Positions 1 to 7,248 of a stretch of 19,361 bases of DNA are shown here, piece by piece. Position 1 is the first letter of the stretch, and each line of letters starts with the position of its first letter. The stretch lies in contig JBKOUY010000239.1 of assembly GCA_046723645.1 (NCBI GenBank), positions 1 to 19,361 of the forward strand, written 5' to 3'. Origin of the DNA: DASQUK01 sp046723645 (GTDB taxonomy: Bacteria; Actinomycetota; Acidimicrobiia; Acidimicrobiales; VFJN01). Below the pieces are notes generated by a model. That model was not told the DNA's origin, did no database searches, and worked only from the letters and a program-made list of their open reading frames with translations. A program made the position numbers and the translations under genes.

Positions 1-51
1 GTGTCCGCCCGCGAGATGACCCGCCGTCATCGTCGCCGTGGTCGGAAGTAG
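1..51 (+). CDS. possible 3' end of an upstream plus-strand gene
   Basis: Reading frame 1 from the window edge is open for 16 codons and stops with TAG at 49-51. The encoded tail is strongly basic (ends RRHRRRGRK). A stable hairpin follows 22 bases later, and the next gene lies on the opposite strand, which fits a convergent gene end. Only the tail is visible, so no function can be given. The frame may also be open by chance in such GC-rich DNA. Confidence 0.25.
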   Translation: MSAREMTRRHRRRGRK

Positions 52-73
52 ACCGGACGTCTATTAGCCAGCG

Positions 74-102
74 GGTAACGGGCCGGTGTAGGCGCCGTTA
101 CC
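74..102. terminator. hairpin between convergent gene ends
   Basis: GGTAACGG at 74-81 is perfectly complementary to CCGTTACC at 95-102. An inner GCC/GGC pair (82-84 with 91-93) extends the stem past a one-base bulge. It lies between the stop at 51 and the phhB stop at 112, where a bidirectional terminator would be expected. No T-tract follows on either strand, so it is not a canonical intrinsic terminator. Confidence 0.4.
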
Positions 103-111
103 GGGGCGGCG

Positions 112-405
112 CTACTCCCCCAGGGCCTTGTTCACGGCCGCGGCGAGTGCGAAGCACGTGTCGGTGATGCCGCCCTCCGCGTGCGAGGCGATGTCGATCA
201 CCACCCGGTTCCACGAGTTCGACCAGTCGGGGTGATGGTCGAGCTTCTCGGCCTCCAGCGCCACCATCGCCATGAAGCCGAAGGCCTCGACGAAGTTGCG
301 GAACTCGATCTCGCGGTGCAGCGCGCCGTCGGCGATGCCCCAGCCCGGAACGTCGGCCAGGCGGGACTCGGCTTCGTCATGGGTGAGCTTGGCCATGGCC
401 CCCAT
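112..405 (-). CDS. phhB: pterin-4a-carbinolamine dehydratase (4a-hydroxytetrahydrobiopterin dehydratase)
   Basis: This 97-residue protein matches the usual length of the small PCD/DCoH family. The family dehydrates 4a-hydroxytetrahydropterin, recycling the pterin cofactor of aromatic amino acid hydroxylases. The active-site signature is visible as EKLDHHPDW (residues 53-61, His57-His58), with the partner His75 in DIASHAEGGIT (71-81). The start at 405 is chosen because AGGGGTGA lies about four bases upstream; a second ATG at 396 would drop only MGA. No aromatic hydroxylase or pterin gene lies nearby. In such genomes the enzyme may instead serve a general pterin role. The gene is transcribed away from the glcD cluster, and its upstream region runs directly into the 423-666 repeats. 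Confidence 0.93.
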   Translation of the reverse strand: MGAMAKLTHDEAESRLADVPGWGIADGALHREIEFRNFVEAFGFMAMVALEAEKLDHHPDWSNSWNRVVIDIASHAEGGITDTCFALAAAVNKALGE

Positions 406-422
406 TGTTCACCCCTGCTCGA

Positions 423-506
423 CCACTAGTGGCCGCTCGCGGAAGTTCCGTGGATGGATCTCGCCCGCGAGACGCCACGATGACTTCCGCAAGGGTCCAC
501 TAGTGG
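423..506. repeat. REP/REPIN-like palindromic element, copy 1
   Basis: The element begins and ends with the 10-bp palindrome CCACTAGTGG (423-432 and 497-506). Its two halves are imperfect inverted copies: GCGGAAGT at 439-446 faces ACTTCCGC at 483-490, and CCGTGG at 448-453 faces CCACGATG at 475-482. A small inner palindrome TCTCGCCCGCGAGA sits at the apex (459-472). The left half recurs as a direct repeat at 497-534 (36 of 38 bases identical). The stretch 456-503 recurs at 619-666 (44 of 48 identical). No coding role is seen. It looks like a pair of inverted REP units (REPIN/MITE type), but that class is inferred from structure alone. Confidence 0.7.
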
Positions 507-666
507 GCGCTCGCGGACGTTCCGTGGATGGATCGGCGTGTCAGAACCGTCGCTGGCAAGGACGCAGGAGGAAGGCGCAGCCGTAGCTGCGGCGACGACG
601 AGGACGACGTCCAGCGGCGGATCTGGCCGGCGAGACGCCACGATGACTTCCGCGAGGGCCCACTAG
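497..666. repeat. REP/REPIN-like element, copy 2 with a longer centre
   Basis: This element shares CCACTAGTGG (497-506) with copy 1. Its left arm (497-534) repeats 423-460 and its right arm (619-666) repeats 456-503, so again two inverted arms are present. The arms are separated by about 84 bases of unique sequence (535-618), which contains GCAGCCGTAGCTGC, a small palindrome near 577-590. The right end stops ten bases before the glcD ATG at 676 and supplies the bases where its ribosome binding site should lie. Confidence 0.6.
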
Positions 667-675
667 GGTCCGGCC

Positions 676-2058
676 ATGGCGAAAGGCCCGGTCGAGCTCC
701 TCGCCGGCGTGGTCGGTCCCGAGCACGTGCGGACCGGCGATGCCATCAAGGACGACGACGGCCACGACGAGGCGCTGACCGCTGAGCCCCAGCGGCCGCT
801 GGCGGTGGTCGCACCGGCCTCGACCGAGGAGGTGGCGGCTGTCCTCCGCATGGCGAACGAGCACCGCATGCCGGTGACCGCCCGAGGCGCGGGCACGGGG
901 ATGTCGGGCGGCTGCATCCCGCGGCCCGACGGAATCGTCGTGTCGTTCGAGCGCATGAACCGCATCGTCGAGATCGACACCGACAACTTCGTCGCCGTGG
1001 TCGAGCCCGGCGTCCAGCTCGACCAGCTCGACGCCGAGCTGGCGCCGCTGGGACTCGTGTACCCCGTCTACCCCGGCGAGTACAGCGCCAGCCTCGGTGG
1101 CAACGTCGCCACCAACGCCGGCGGCATGCGGGCCGTCAAGTACGGCGTCACCCGCCACCACGTTCTCGGCCTCGAGGCGGTGCTCGCCTCCGGCGAGGTG
1201 ATCCACTCCGGCGGGAAGATCGTCAAGGTCTCGACCGGCTACGACCTGACGCAGCTCATCATCGGGTCGGAGGGCACGCTGGCGCTGGTCACCAGGGCCT
1301 ACCTGAAGCTCCACCCGCGCGCACGGCACCAGGCCACGGTGCTGGCGCCCTTCACCACCCTGGAGGCCGTCACCGGCGCAGTGCCCAAGATCCTGGCCAG
1401 CGGGGTGGGCCCGCTGATCCTCGAGTACATCGACATGCTGACGATGGCCGCCGCCACCGCCTACGTGGGGATCGACCTCGGCATCCCGGACGACGTACGC
1501 GAGGCGGCGTTCGCCTACCTGGTGGTGGCGCTGGAGAGCAGCCACGTCGACCGCCTGGAGGCCGACACCCACGCCGTGTCCGAGCAGCTGTCCGCGCTCG
1601 GCGCGATCGACGTCTATGTCCTGCCGCCCGGCGCGGCGGCCTCGCTGATCGACGCCCGGGAGAAGGCGTTCTGGGTGGCCAAGGCCAACGGAGCCGACGA
1701 CATCATCGACGTGGTGGTGCCCCGGGCCGCGGTGCCGGCGTTCATGACCCGGGTCGGCGAGCTCGCCGCCGAGCACCAGGCGTGGATCGCCGGGTGCGGC
1801 CATGCCGGCGACGGCAACGTCCACATGGGCGTGTTCCAGCGGGACCCCGAGGTGCGCCACCGGCTCCTCCACGCGCTGTTCGAGGCCGGCATGGCGCTCG
1901 GCGGCGCCATCTCGGGCGAGCACGGGCTGGGCACCGAGAAGACGCCCTACTTCATGGAGCTCGAGGACCCGGCGAAGATCGCCCTCATGCGGCGCATCAA
2001 GGCGGCATTCGACCCCAACGGGATCCTCAACCCGGGCACGGTCTTCGACGAGGGTTGA
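676..2058 (+). CDS. glcD: FAD-linked 2-hydroxyacid dehydrogenase, GlcD family (glycolate oxidase subunit GlcD-like)
   Basis: At 460 residues this is a full-length member of the GlcD/D-lactate dehydrogenase flavoprotein family, which oxidises 2-hydroxyacids (glycolate, D-lactate, D-2-hydroxyglutarate) to 2-oxoacids. The PCMH-type FAD-binding domain spans about residues 38-215, with VTARGAGTGMSGG (67-79), GGNVATNAGG (141-150) and IIGSEGTLALVT (195-206). The C-terminal cap domain carries the family motifs CGHAGDGNVH (374-383) and SGEHGLGTEK (413-422), ending in DPNGILNPG. No GlcE or GlcF partner, and no Fe-S or membrane domain, lies next to it, so the electron acceptor is unknown. The ATG at 676 follows the 423-666 repeat block, and only a weak AGGG (665-668) precedes it. 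The ThDP enzyme downstream may use its product. Substrate cannot be read from sequence. Confidence 0.9.
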   Translation: MAKGPVELLAGVVGPEHVRTGDAIKDDDGHDEALTAEPQRPLAVVAPASTEEVAAVLRMANEHRMPVTARGAGTGMSGGCIPRPDGIVVSFERMNRIVEIDTDNFVAVVEPGVQLDQLDAELAPLGLVYPVYPGEYSASLGGNVATNAGGMRAVKYGVTRHHVLGLEAVLASGEVIHSGGKIVKVSTGYDLTQLIIGSEGTLALVTRAYLKLHPRARHQATVLAPFTTLEAVTGAVPKILASGVGPLILEYIDMLTMAAATAYVGIDLGIPDDVREAAFAYLVVALESSHVDRLEADTHAVSEQLSALGAIDVYVLPPGAAASLIDAREKAFWVAKANGADDIIDVVVPRAAVPAFMTRVGELAAEHQAWIAGCGHAGDGNVHMGVFQRDPEVRHRLLHALFEAGMALGGAISGEHGLGTEKTPYFMELEDPAKIALMRRIKAAFDPNGILNPGTVFDEG

Positions 2059-2091
2059 ATGAGCGATCCACGCACCCACACGCATCGACCT

Positions 2092-2186
2092 GAGGCAATG
2101 TCGAACGGTCCGCCGCAGTCGAGGCAATCACGAAGGGCAACCGTGCGTCATTGCCTCGGCCCTGCCGCAACGATCGCTATTGCCTC
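2092..2186. repeat. four-copy GAGGCAAT motif array with exact 29-bp phasing
   Basis: GAGGCAAT occurs at 2092-2099 and 2121-2128. Its exact reverse complement ATTGCCTC occurs at 2150-2157 and 2179-2186. All four start points are 29 bases apart. Read outward from each core, the copies share a longer pattern close to GAGGCAATNNCGNNCGGT. The whole block is therefore a 95-bp imperfect inverted repeat (two direct units facing two inverted units). It fills the gap between glcD (ends 2058) and the next start (2217). It could be an operator array, a REP-like transcript hairpin or a terminator/attenuator. No T-tract is present. Confidence 0.75.
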
Positions 2187-2216
2187 GGGTCAAGGCCCGC
2201 ACGAGGGACGACGGAC

Positions 2217-3824
2217 ATGACCGAACCAACTGAGGGCGACGAGACCACCGCCCCCGCCGCCGTCAACGGCGCGCAGTCGCTGATCCGCACCCTCGTGGCC
2301 TGCGGCGTCGACACGTGCTTCACCAATCCCGGCACCTCCGAGATGCACTTCGTGGCGGCGCTCGACACGGTGCCCGCGATGCGGGGCGTGCTCGGGCTGT
2401 TCGAGGGCGTCGTGACCGGCGCCGCCGACGGCTACGCCCGGATGGCCGGCCGCCCCGCTGCCACGCTGCTGCACCTCGGACCGGGGCTGGGCAACGGGCT
2501 GGCCAACCTGCACAACGCCCGCAAGGGGCATGTGCCCGTGGTCAACATCGTCGGGGACCACGCCACGTATCACAAGCAGTACGACGCCCAGCTCGAGTCC
2601 GACATCGAGACGGTGGCCCGCAACGTCTCCGCGTGGATCCGGCGATCGGAAGCCACCGCGGCGGTCGGCCGGGACGCGGCCGAGGCCGTCGCGGCGGCGC
2701 TCGGACCTCCCGGCCAGGTGGCCACGCTGATCCTGCCCGCCGACGTCAGCTGGTCGCCGGGAGGCGCGGTAGCCGAACCGGCCCGCCCAGCACCCACACA
2801 GGCCGACGCCAATCCCGACGCCGACGTCGTCGATGCCGTCGCCAAGGCGCTGCGATCCGGCGAGCCGGCGGGACTGCTCCTCGGCGGCACCGCGCTGCGA
2901 GAGCCGGGGCTGGTGGCCGCCAGCCGCCTCGCCAACGCCACGGGCGCCCGGCTCCTGGCCGAGACGTTCCCGGCGCGCCTGGAGCGGGGGGCCGGCCTGC
3001 CGCCCATCGACCGCCTGGCGTACCTGGCGGAGTTCGCCAGTGCCCAGCTCGATGGCCTCCGCCACCTGGTGGTGGTCGATGCCAAGGCCCCGGTGAGCTT
3101 CTTCGCGTACCCGGGCAGGGACAGCTACCTGGTTCCGGCCGGCTGTGAGGTGCACCTGCTGGCGGCACCGGGCGACGACGCCGCGGGTGCTCTGGAGGCG
3201 CTGGCCGAGCTGGTCGGCGCCCCGCCCGACGCCGCCACCCGGCAAGCGGCGGACCGGCCCGACCTCCCGACCGGGGCGCTGACCGCCGAGGCGGTCGCCC
3301 GTGCCCTGGGCGCGCTGCTGGCCGAGGGCGCCATCGTGTCCGACGAGGGCAACACCTCGAGCCTGTTCGCGCCTGGGCTCACGGCCGGCGCCCCCCGCCA
3401 CGACTGGCTGACGCTCACCGGGGGCGCCATCGGCCAGGGCATGCCGGTAGCGACCGGTGCGGCCGTCGCCTGCCCCGACCGCAAGGTGATCAACCTGGAG
3501 GCCGACGGCAGCGCGCTGTACACCATCCAGTCGCTGTGGACCCAGGCCCGCGAGGGCCTCGACGTCGTGACGATCGTGTTCAACAACCGCTCCTACGCGG
3601 TCCTCAACATGGAGCTCAACCGCGTGGGGGCCGAGGCCGGGCCGAAGGCGAAGGAGCTGCTCGACCTGTCCCGGCCGGACATCGACTTCGTGGCCATCTC
3701 GGATGGCCTCGGCGTCCCGGCCAGCAGGGCGACCACGGCCGAGGAGCTGTCGGACCAGCTGGCGCGGGCCCTCGCCGCTCCGGGCCCGGTGCTCATCGAG
3801 GCGATGGTTCCGCCCATCATCTGA
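2217..3824 (+). CDS. ThDP-dependent enzyme, acetolactate synthase / benzoylformate decarboxylase-like
   Basis: The 535-residue protein has the three-domain ThDP fold of the acetolactate synthase, benzoylformate decarboxylase and glyoxylate carboligase superfamily. Such enzymes decarboxylate or ligate 2-oxoacids. The N-terminal PYR domain (about 15-180) holds FTNPGTSEMHF (35-45) and the catalytic glutamate Glu63 in GLFEGVVTGAADGYARM. The central domain spans about 205-350. The C-terminal PP domain binds diphosphate and metal through EADGS (428-432, with Ala in place of the first Gly of GDG) and Asn456-Asn457 in FNNRSYAVL. The ATG at 2217 is chosen because GAGGGA lies eight bases upstream (2203-2208); the frame extends back to 2151, but that part lies within the 29-bp repeat array. 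Genomes often label this subfamily as ilvB-like, but no ilvN or ilvC is adjacent, so catabolic use of the GlcD product is more likely. Substrate unknown. Confidence 0.85.
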   Translation: MTEPTEGDETTAPAAVNGAQSLIRTLVACGVDTCFTNPGTSEMHFVAALDTVPAMRGVLGLFEGVVTGAADGYARMAGRPAATLLHLGPGLGNGLANLHNARKGHVPVVNIVGDHATYHKQYDAQLESDIETVARNVSAWIRRSEATAAVGRDAAEAVAAALGPPGQVATLILPADVSWSPGGAVAEPARPAPTQADANPDADVVDAVAKALRSGEPAGLLLGGTALREPGLVAASRLANATGARLLAETFPARLERGAGLPPIDRLAYLAEFASAQLDGLRHLVVVDAKAPVSFFAYPGRDSYLVPAGCEVHLLAAPGDDAAGALEALAELVGAPPDAATRQAADRPDLPTGALTAEAVARALGALLAEGAIVSDEGNTSSLFAPGLTAGAPRHDWLTLTGGAIGQGMPVATGAAVACPDRKVINLEADGSALYTIQSLWTQAREGLDVVTIVFNNRSYAVLNMELNRVGAEAGPKAKELLDLSRPDIDFVAISDGLGVPASRATTAEELSDQLARALAAPGPVLIEAMVPPII

Positions 3825-3882
3825 CGGGGCGCAGCGGCCGCCCGCGGTCGGGGCACACTTCGTCCGCAACCCACGGGGGTCG

Positions 3883-3888
3883 TACAGT
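3883..3888 (+). promoter_or_regulatory. possible -10 element for the 3899 regulator
   Basis: TACAGT fits the TANNNT -10 pattern and ends ten bases before the GTG at 3899. Transcription would start at or very near that codon, giving a leaderless mRNA. The -35 region near 3859-3864 (TTCGTC, 18-base spacer) is poor. No clear Shine-Dalgarno site precedes GTG 3899. Confidence 0.25.
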
Positions 3889-3898
3889 CACTCGACGC

Positions 3899-6800
3899 GT
3901 GCCCGAGGTGATGACGATCCTGCTGGCCGACCTTCCGCTCGGACCGGGAGACTCGCCCGACCACGGCGGTTGGGGGCTGCTGGACGAAACCGTGGCCGGC
4001 GTCGGCGGCGTCGTCTTCGAGCGGACCGTCGACCTGGCGCACGGCAATGCCGGCGCAACTGCGCTGGCGGCGTTCCACATCGCCGCGGACGCAGCCACGG
4101 CCGCCGTGCGCCTCGTTCAGGCGCTGCCCCCCGCCGGAACCGCGACGCGACCCGGGCGCCGCCCCGTGCGGATCGCGCTCTGCACGGGCGAGGTCGATCC
4201 GACCGACGACGGCTACCGCGGCTCCGCCGTCGAGCGGGCCCTCCAGCTGTCCGCGCTCCCGGTCGACGCCACGATCCTGGTTGCAGCGTCGACCGCCGTC
4301 ATGATCAGCCACGCGTTGCCGCGGGGCGCCGACCTGGTGGACCTCGGTGGCCTGGCGGTCAGCGAGCACCGCGACGAGCGCGTCCACGAGCTCCGGCTGC
4401 CGGCCGCCGACGGGAACGGCGTTCCCCCAGACGACGCCGGCGCTTCGAATCTCGGATGGGCGCGGCGCGCCGCAGCCGGGCTGGTTGTTGGCCGCGACGG
4501 TCCCGTCGAGCTGTTGGAGGGGGCGTGGGAGCGGGCGGGGCGAGGCGAGCACCTGATGGTGGTGGTGTCCGGCGACCCGGGCATCGGCAAGACCACCGTG
4601 GCCGCCGAGCTCGCGCTCCGGCTCCACGCCACGGGCGCCCTGGTGCTGTACGGCCGCTGGGACGAGGAGGCGCTCGCCCCCTATCAGGCGATCCGTGAGG
4701 CGCTCGGGACCTACGCCGCAGCCAGTCCCAAGCCGCTCCTGCGCGCCGACCTGGCCAGCCACGCCGAGGACCTCGCGCGCCTCCTCCCCGACCTCGGCGC
4801 CCGCATCGGCGGCGTGCGGGCCGCCCTGGTCGACGATCCCGACGCGGAGCGCCGGCGCCTCTTCGACGCCATCACGCATTGGTTGGGTGCGATCGCGGGG
4901 CGGCATCCCGTCCTGCTGGTGCTCGACGACCTGCAGTGGGCGGAGCGCTCGTCGCTTCTGCTGCTCCGCCACGTGCTCGATGCCCCCCCGGATGCCCCCG
5001 TGCTCGTGGTCGTGACACTGCGCGACGGCGACGTCGAGGGCATGGGTCCCCTGCACACGCTGGGCCTGTTCGAGGCCGGGGAAGACGTCGAGCGCCTCGA
5101 GCTCAGCGGCCTGCCGCCATCGGCGATCGAGCGGCTGGTCTCCCAGGCGCTGGGTCGCCCGGTCGACGACGAGGAGGCGCGCATCGCCCGCTGGATGGCC
5201 GACGAGACGGCGGGCAACCCGCTGTTCGTGCAGGAGATCCTGCGCGGGCTCGACGTCGCGGACCCCGGCGGCTCGCTCCGTGCCGTGCGCGAGCGGCTGC
5301 CCGAGCGGCTCCACGACGTCGTCCGATGGCGACTGGACCGGCTCGACCCCCAGGTCGGCGACGCGCTGGCGGCGGCGTCGATCATCGGCGAGGAGTTCGG
5401 CCTCGACGTCCTGGCGGCGAGCCTCGACCGGCCCGCCGTCGACGTGCGCAGCAGCCTCGACGACGCGGTCCATGCCGGGCTGGTCCGGGACGCCGCGGAC
5501 GAACGGCTCGCCTTCGCGCACGCCGTCGTCCGCCGCACGCTGCAGGACGCCCTGCCCACCAGTCGCACGGCGGAGCTCCACCGCCGCATCGCCGATGTGC
5601 TCGCCGACGGGGCGGGGGACGGGTCGTCCGCACCGGCGATCGCCCACCACTACCTGAACGCGGCGAACGCCCACCTCGCCGCTCGCACCGCATCCGACAC
5701 GACCCCCGTCGCCCCCGAGGCGGCCACGGCGGTCGCCCTCGCGGTCCGTTGGGGCCGCGCCGCCGCCGACCAGGCCCGACGCGAGACGGCCTTCGAGGGT
5801 GCCGTCTGGTTCCTGGGGCGCGTGGTCGACGTGCACGACCGCGGCGCCGGGGACGACGTGCTGGCCTGCGAGCTCCGCCTCGAGCTGGCCGAGGCGCACG
5901 ATCGCGCCGGCGAGTTCACGGCGCGCGACCGCCGGCACCTGGAGGCCGCCGAGCTGGCCCGGGCCCTCGACCGCACCGACCTTTTCACGCGGGCCGCGCT
6001 CGGCTACGGAGGACGGCTCCCGGCGGCGACGCTGCCCAACCCCACGGCCCGGAGCCTCCTCGAGGAGGCGCTCGCCCGGCTGGCCCCGAGCGACAGCCGC
6101 TCGCGGGCGCTGGCGCTGGCGCGGCTGGCCCATGTGGTCACGCTCGCAGCCCCGCATGCCGAACGGCGGGCTGAGTCCGACGAGGCCGTGGCCATGGCGC
6201 GCCGGCTCGACGCCCCCGTCGTTCTGGCATCGGTGCTGGTGTCGCGCAGCCTGGCGCTCGACGGGCCCGACGACGTCGACGAGCAGCTGGAGCTCGGCGA
6301 GGAGGTCATGGCCATCGGGCGACAGACAGGCGACCCGGACCTGGTGCTGCAGGGCGCGCGGGCCCGGATCCAGGCGCTGTTCGTCGTCGGCAGGCACGCC
6401 GAAGCACAGATCCTGGCCCGCGAGCTGACGGCCCTGGCCCACGAGGTACGCCACCCGGACCACCTGCGCATTGCGTCGATGTGGGCGACGATGTGGGCCG
6501 TCATCGAGGGCCGGTTCGACGAGGCCCAGGCCCGGGCCGACGCGCTCCGTGACGAGCTGCGCGCCGCCGGCCACTCGCAGGCCCAGCACATGAGGGTGGC
6601 CCAGACGCTCGTGCTGCGGCTGTTGCACGGCGGCGTCGAGGCGATGCGGCCGCTGGTCGAGGCCATCCGCCGGCCCGCGTCTGTCAGCCTCAACGGCTGG
6701 GCCCTCCTGACGTGGCTGGAGGCCGGTAGCGGCAACGTCGCCCGGGCCGAGGACCTCCTCGACGAGGAGGACCCGGCGCAGCTCGCCTCCCAGGACCGCG

Positions 6801-7219
6801 GCTACCGATGGCGCCCGACGGTCATCGGGGCGGCTGCGGCGGCGTCGCTCACGGGCCACCGGGGATGGGCCAGCGCGGCGCACGAGGCGCTGCGCCCCTA
6901 CGCCGGCCAGAACGCCGTGATGGGGTATGCATCGTTCCTCGGCGCGGTGGACCATCACCTGGGCACGCTCGACGCGACACTGGGCCGCGGCGAGGCGGCC
7001 ACCGACGAGCTGGAGGCCGGCCTGGAGCGGCACCGGGCCCTCGGCGCCCGACCGTTCGTGGCGCTGTCAGCCCGCTGGCTGGCCAACGTGCTGGTGGAGC
7101 GGGACGGGCCGGGCGACACCGACCGCGCCTTGTTGCTGCATGCGGAGAGCCTGGCGCTCGAGGAGGAGCTGGGGCTGGCGTCGCTCCCCGCCGCCCATCC
7201 CAAGCTGGGTCGGGACTGA
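3899..7219 (+). CDS. large ATPase/TPR regulatory protein with degenerate nucleotide-cyclase-like N-terminus
   Basis: About 1106 residues. Residues 4-165 resemble a class III nucleotide cyclase homology domain: ILLADLPLG (7-15), GGVVFERTVD (36-45), IALCTGEV (92-99) and GSAVERALQL (108-117). The positions of the two metal Asp look kept (Asp11, Asp45). The catalytic Asn and Arg of the usual VNxAxRL motif read Glu112 and Gln116, so cyclase activity is unlikely. A STAND/AAA-type ATPase follows, with Walker A GDPGIGKTT (225-233) and Walker B VLLVLDDLQW (338-347, Asp343-Asp344). The rest (about 560-1090) is alanine/leucine-rich helical repeat of TPR type. There is no LuxR or other DNA-binding domain. 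Start choices are GTG 3899, GTG 3908 and ATG 3911; 3899 is preferred but unsure. It lies 74 bases after the ThDP gene and is paralogous to the 11036 regulator. Confidence 0.8.
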   Translation: MPEVMTILLADLPLGPGDSPDHGGWGLLDETVAGVGGVVFERTVDLAHGNAGATALAAFHIAADAATAAVRLVQALPPAGTATRPGRRPVRIALCTGEVDPTDDGYRGSAVERALQLSALPVDATILVAASTAVMISHALPRGADLVDLGGLAVSEHRDERVHELRLPAADGNGVPPDDAGASNLGWARRAAAGLVVGRDGPVELLEGAWERAGRGEHLMVVVSGDPGIGKTTVAAELALRLHATGALVLYGRWDEEALAPYQAIREALGTYAAASPKPLLRADLASHAEDLARLLPDLGARIGGVRAALVDDPDAERRRLFDAITHWLGAIAGRHPVLLVLDDLQWAERSSLLLLRHVLDAPPDAPVLVVVTLRDGDVEGMGPLHTLGLFEAGEDVERLELSGLPPSAIERLVSQALGRPVDDEEARIARWMADETAGNPLFVQEILRGLDVADPGGSLRAVRERLPERLHDVVRWRLDRLDPQVGDALAAASIIGEEFGLDVLAASLDRPAVDVRSSLDDAVHAGLVRDAADERLAFAHAVVRRTLQDALPTSRTAELHRRIADVLADGAGDGSSAPAIAHHYLNAANAHLAARTASDTTPVAPEAATAVALAVRWGRAAADQARRETAFEGAVWFLGRVVDVHDRGAGDDVLACELRLELAEAHDRAGEFTARDRRHLEAAELARALDRTDLFTRAALGYGGRLPAATLPNPTARSLLEEALARLAPSDSRSRALALARLAHVVTLAAPHAERRAESDEAVAMARRLDAPVVLASVLVSRSLALDGPDDVDEQLELGEEVMAIGRQTGDPDLVLQGARARIQALFVVGRHAEAQILARELTALAHEVRHPDHLRIASMWATMWAVIEGRFDEAQARADALRDELRAAGHSQAQHMRVAQTLVLRLLHGGVEAMRPLVEAIRRPASVSLNGWALLTWLEAGSGNVARAEDLLDEEDPAQLASQDRGYRWRPTVIGAAAAASLTGHRGWASAAHEALRPYAGQNAVMGYASFLGAVDHHLGTLDATLGRGEAATDELEAGLERHRALGARPFVALSARWLANVLVERDGPGDTDRALLLHAESLALEEELGLASLPAAHPKLGRD

Positions 7220-7248
7220 GACCGGCGGGCCCGGCGGCAGGCCGGCGA

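Noticed and set aside
577..618. Possible small gene in the centre of the second repeat element
   Set aside because: Frames there are short, change across the repeat and show no ribosome binding site or recognisable protein.
3536..3898. Upstream extension of the 3899 regulator frame into the ThDP gene
   Set aside because: It overlaps the conserved C-terminal domain of the ThDP enzyme in another frame and encodes low-complexity Arg/Gly sequence.
3593..7033. Very long open frame on the strand opposite the 3899 regulator (similar ones lie opposite glcD, the ThDP gene and sufB)
   Set aside because: Its product is rich in Arg, Gly, His and Gln with no domain. Such frames are a by-product of GC-rich third codon positions in the real gene opposite.
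7220..7248. GC-rich CCGGC/GCCGG stem between the convergent regulator and GMC genes
   Set aside because: The 5-bp stem has a 14-base loop and no T-tract; in such GC-rich DNA it is not distinctive enough to call a terminator.
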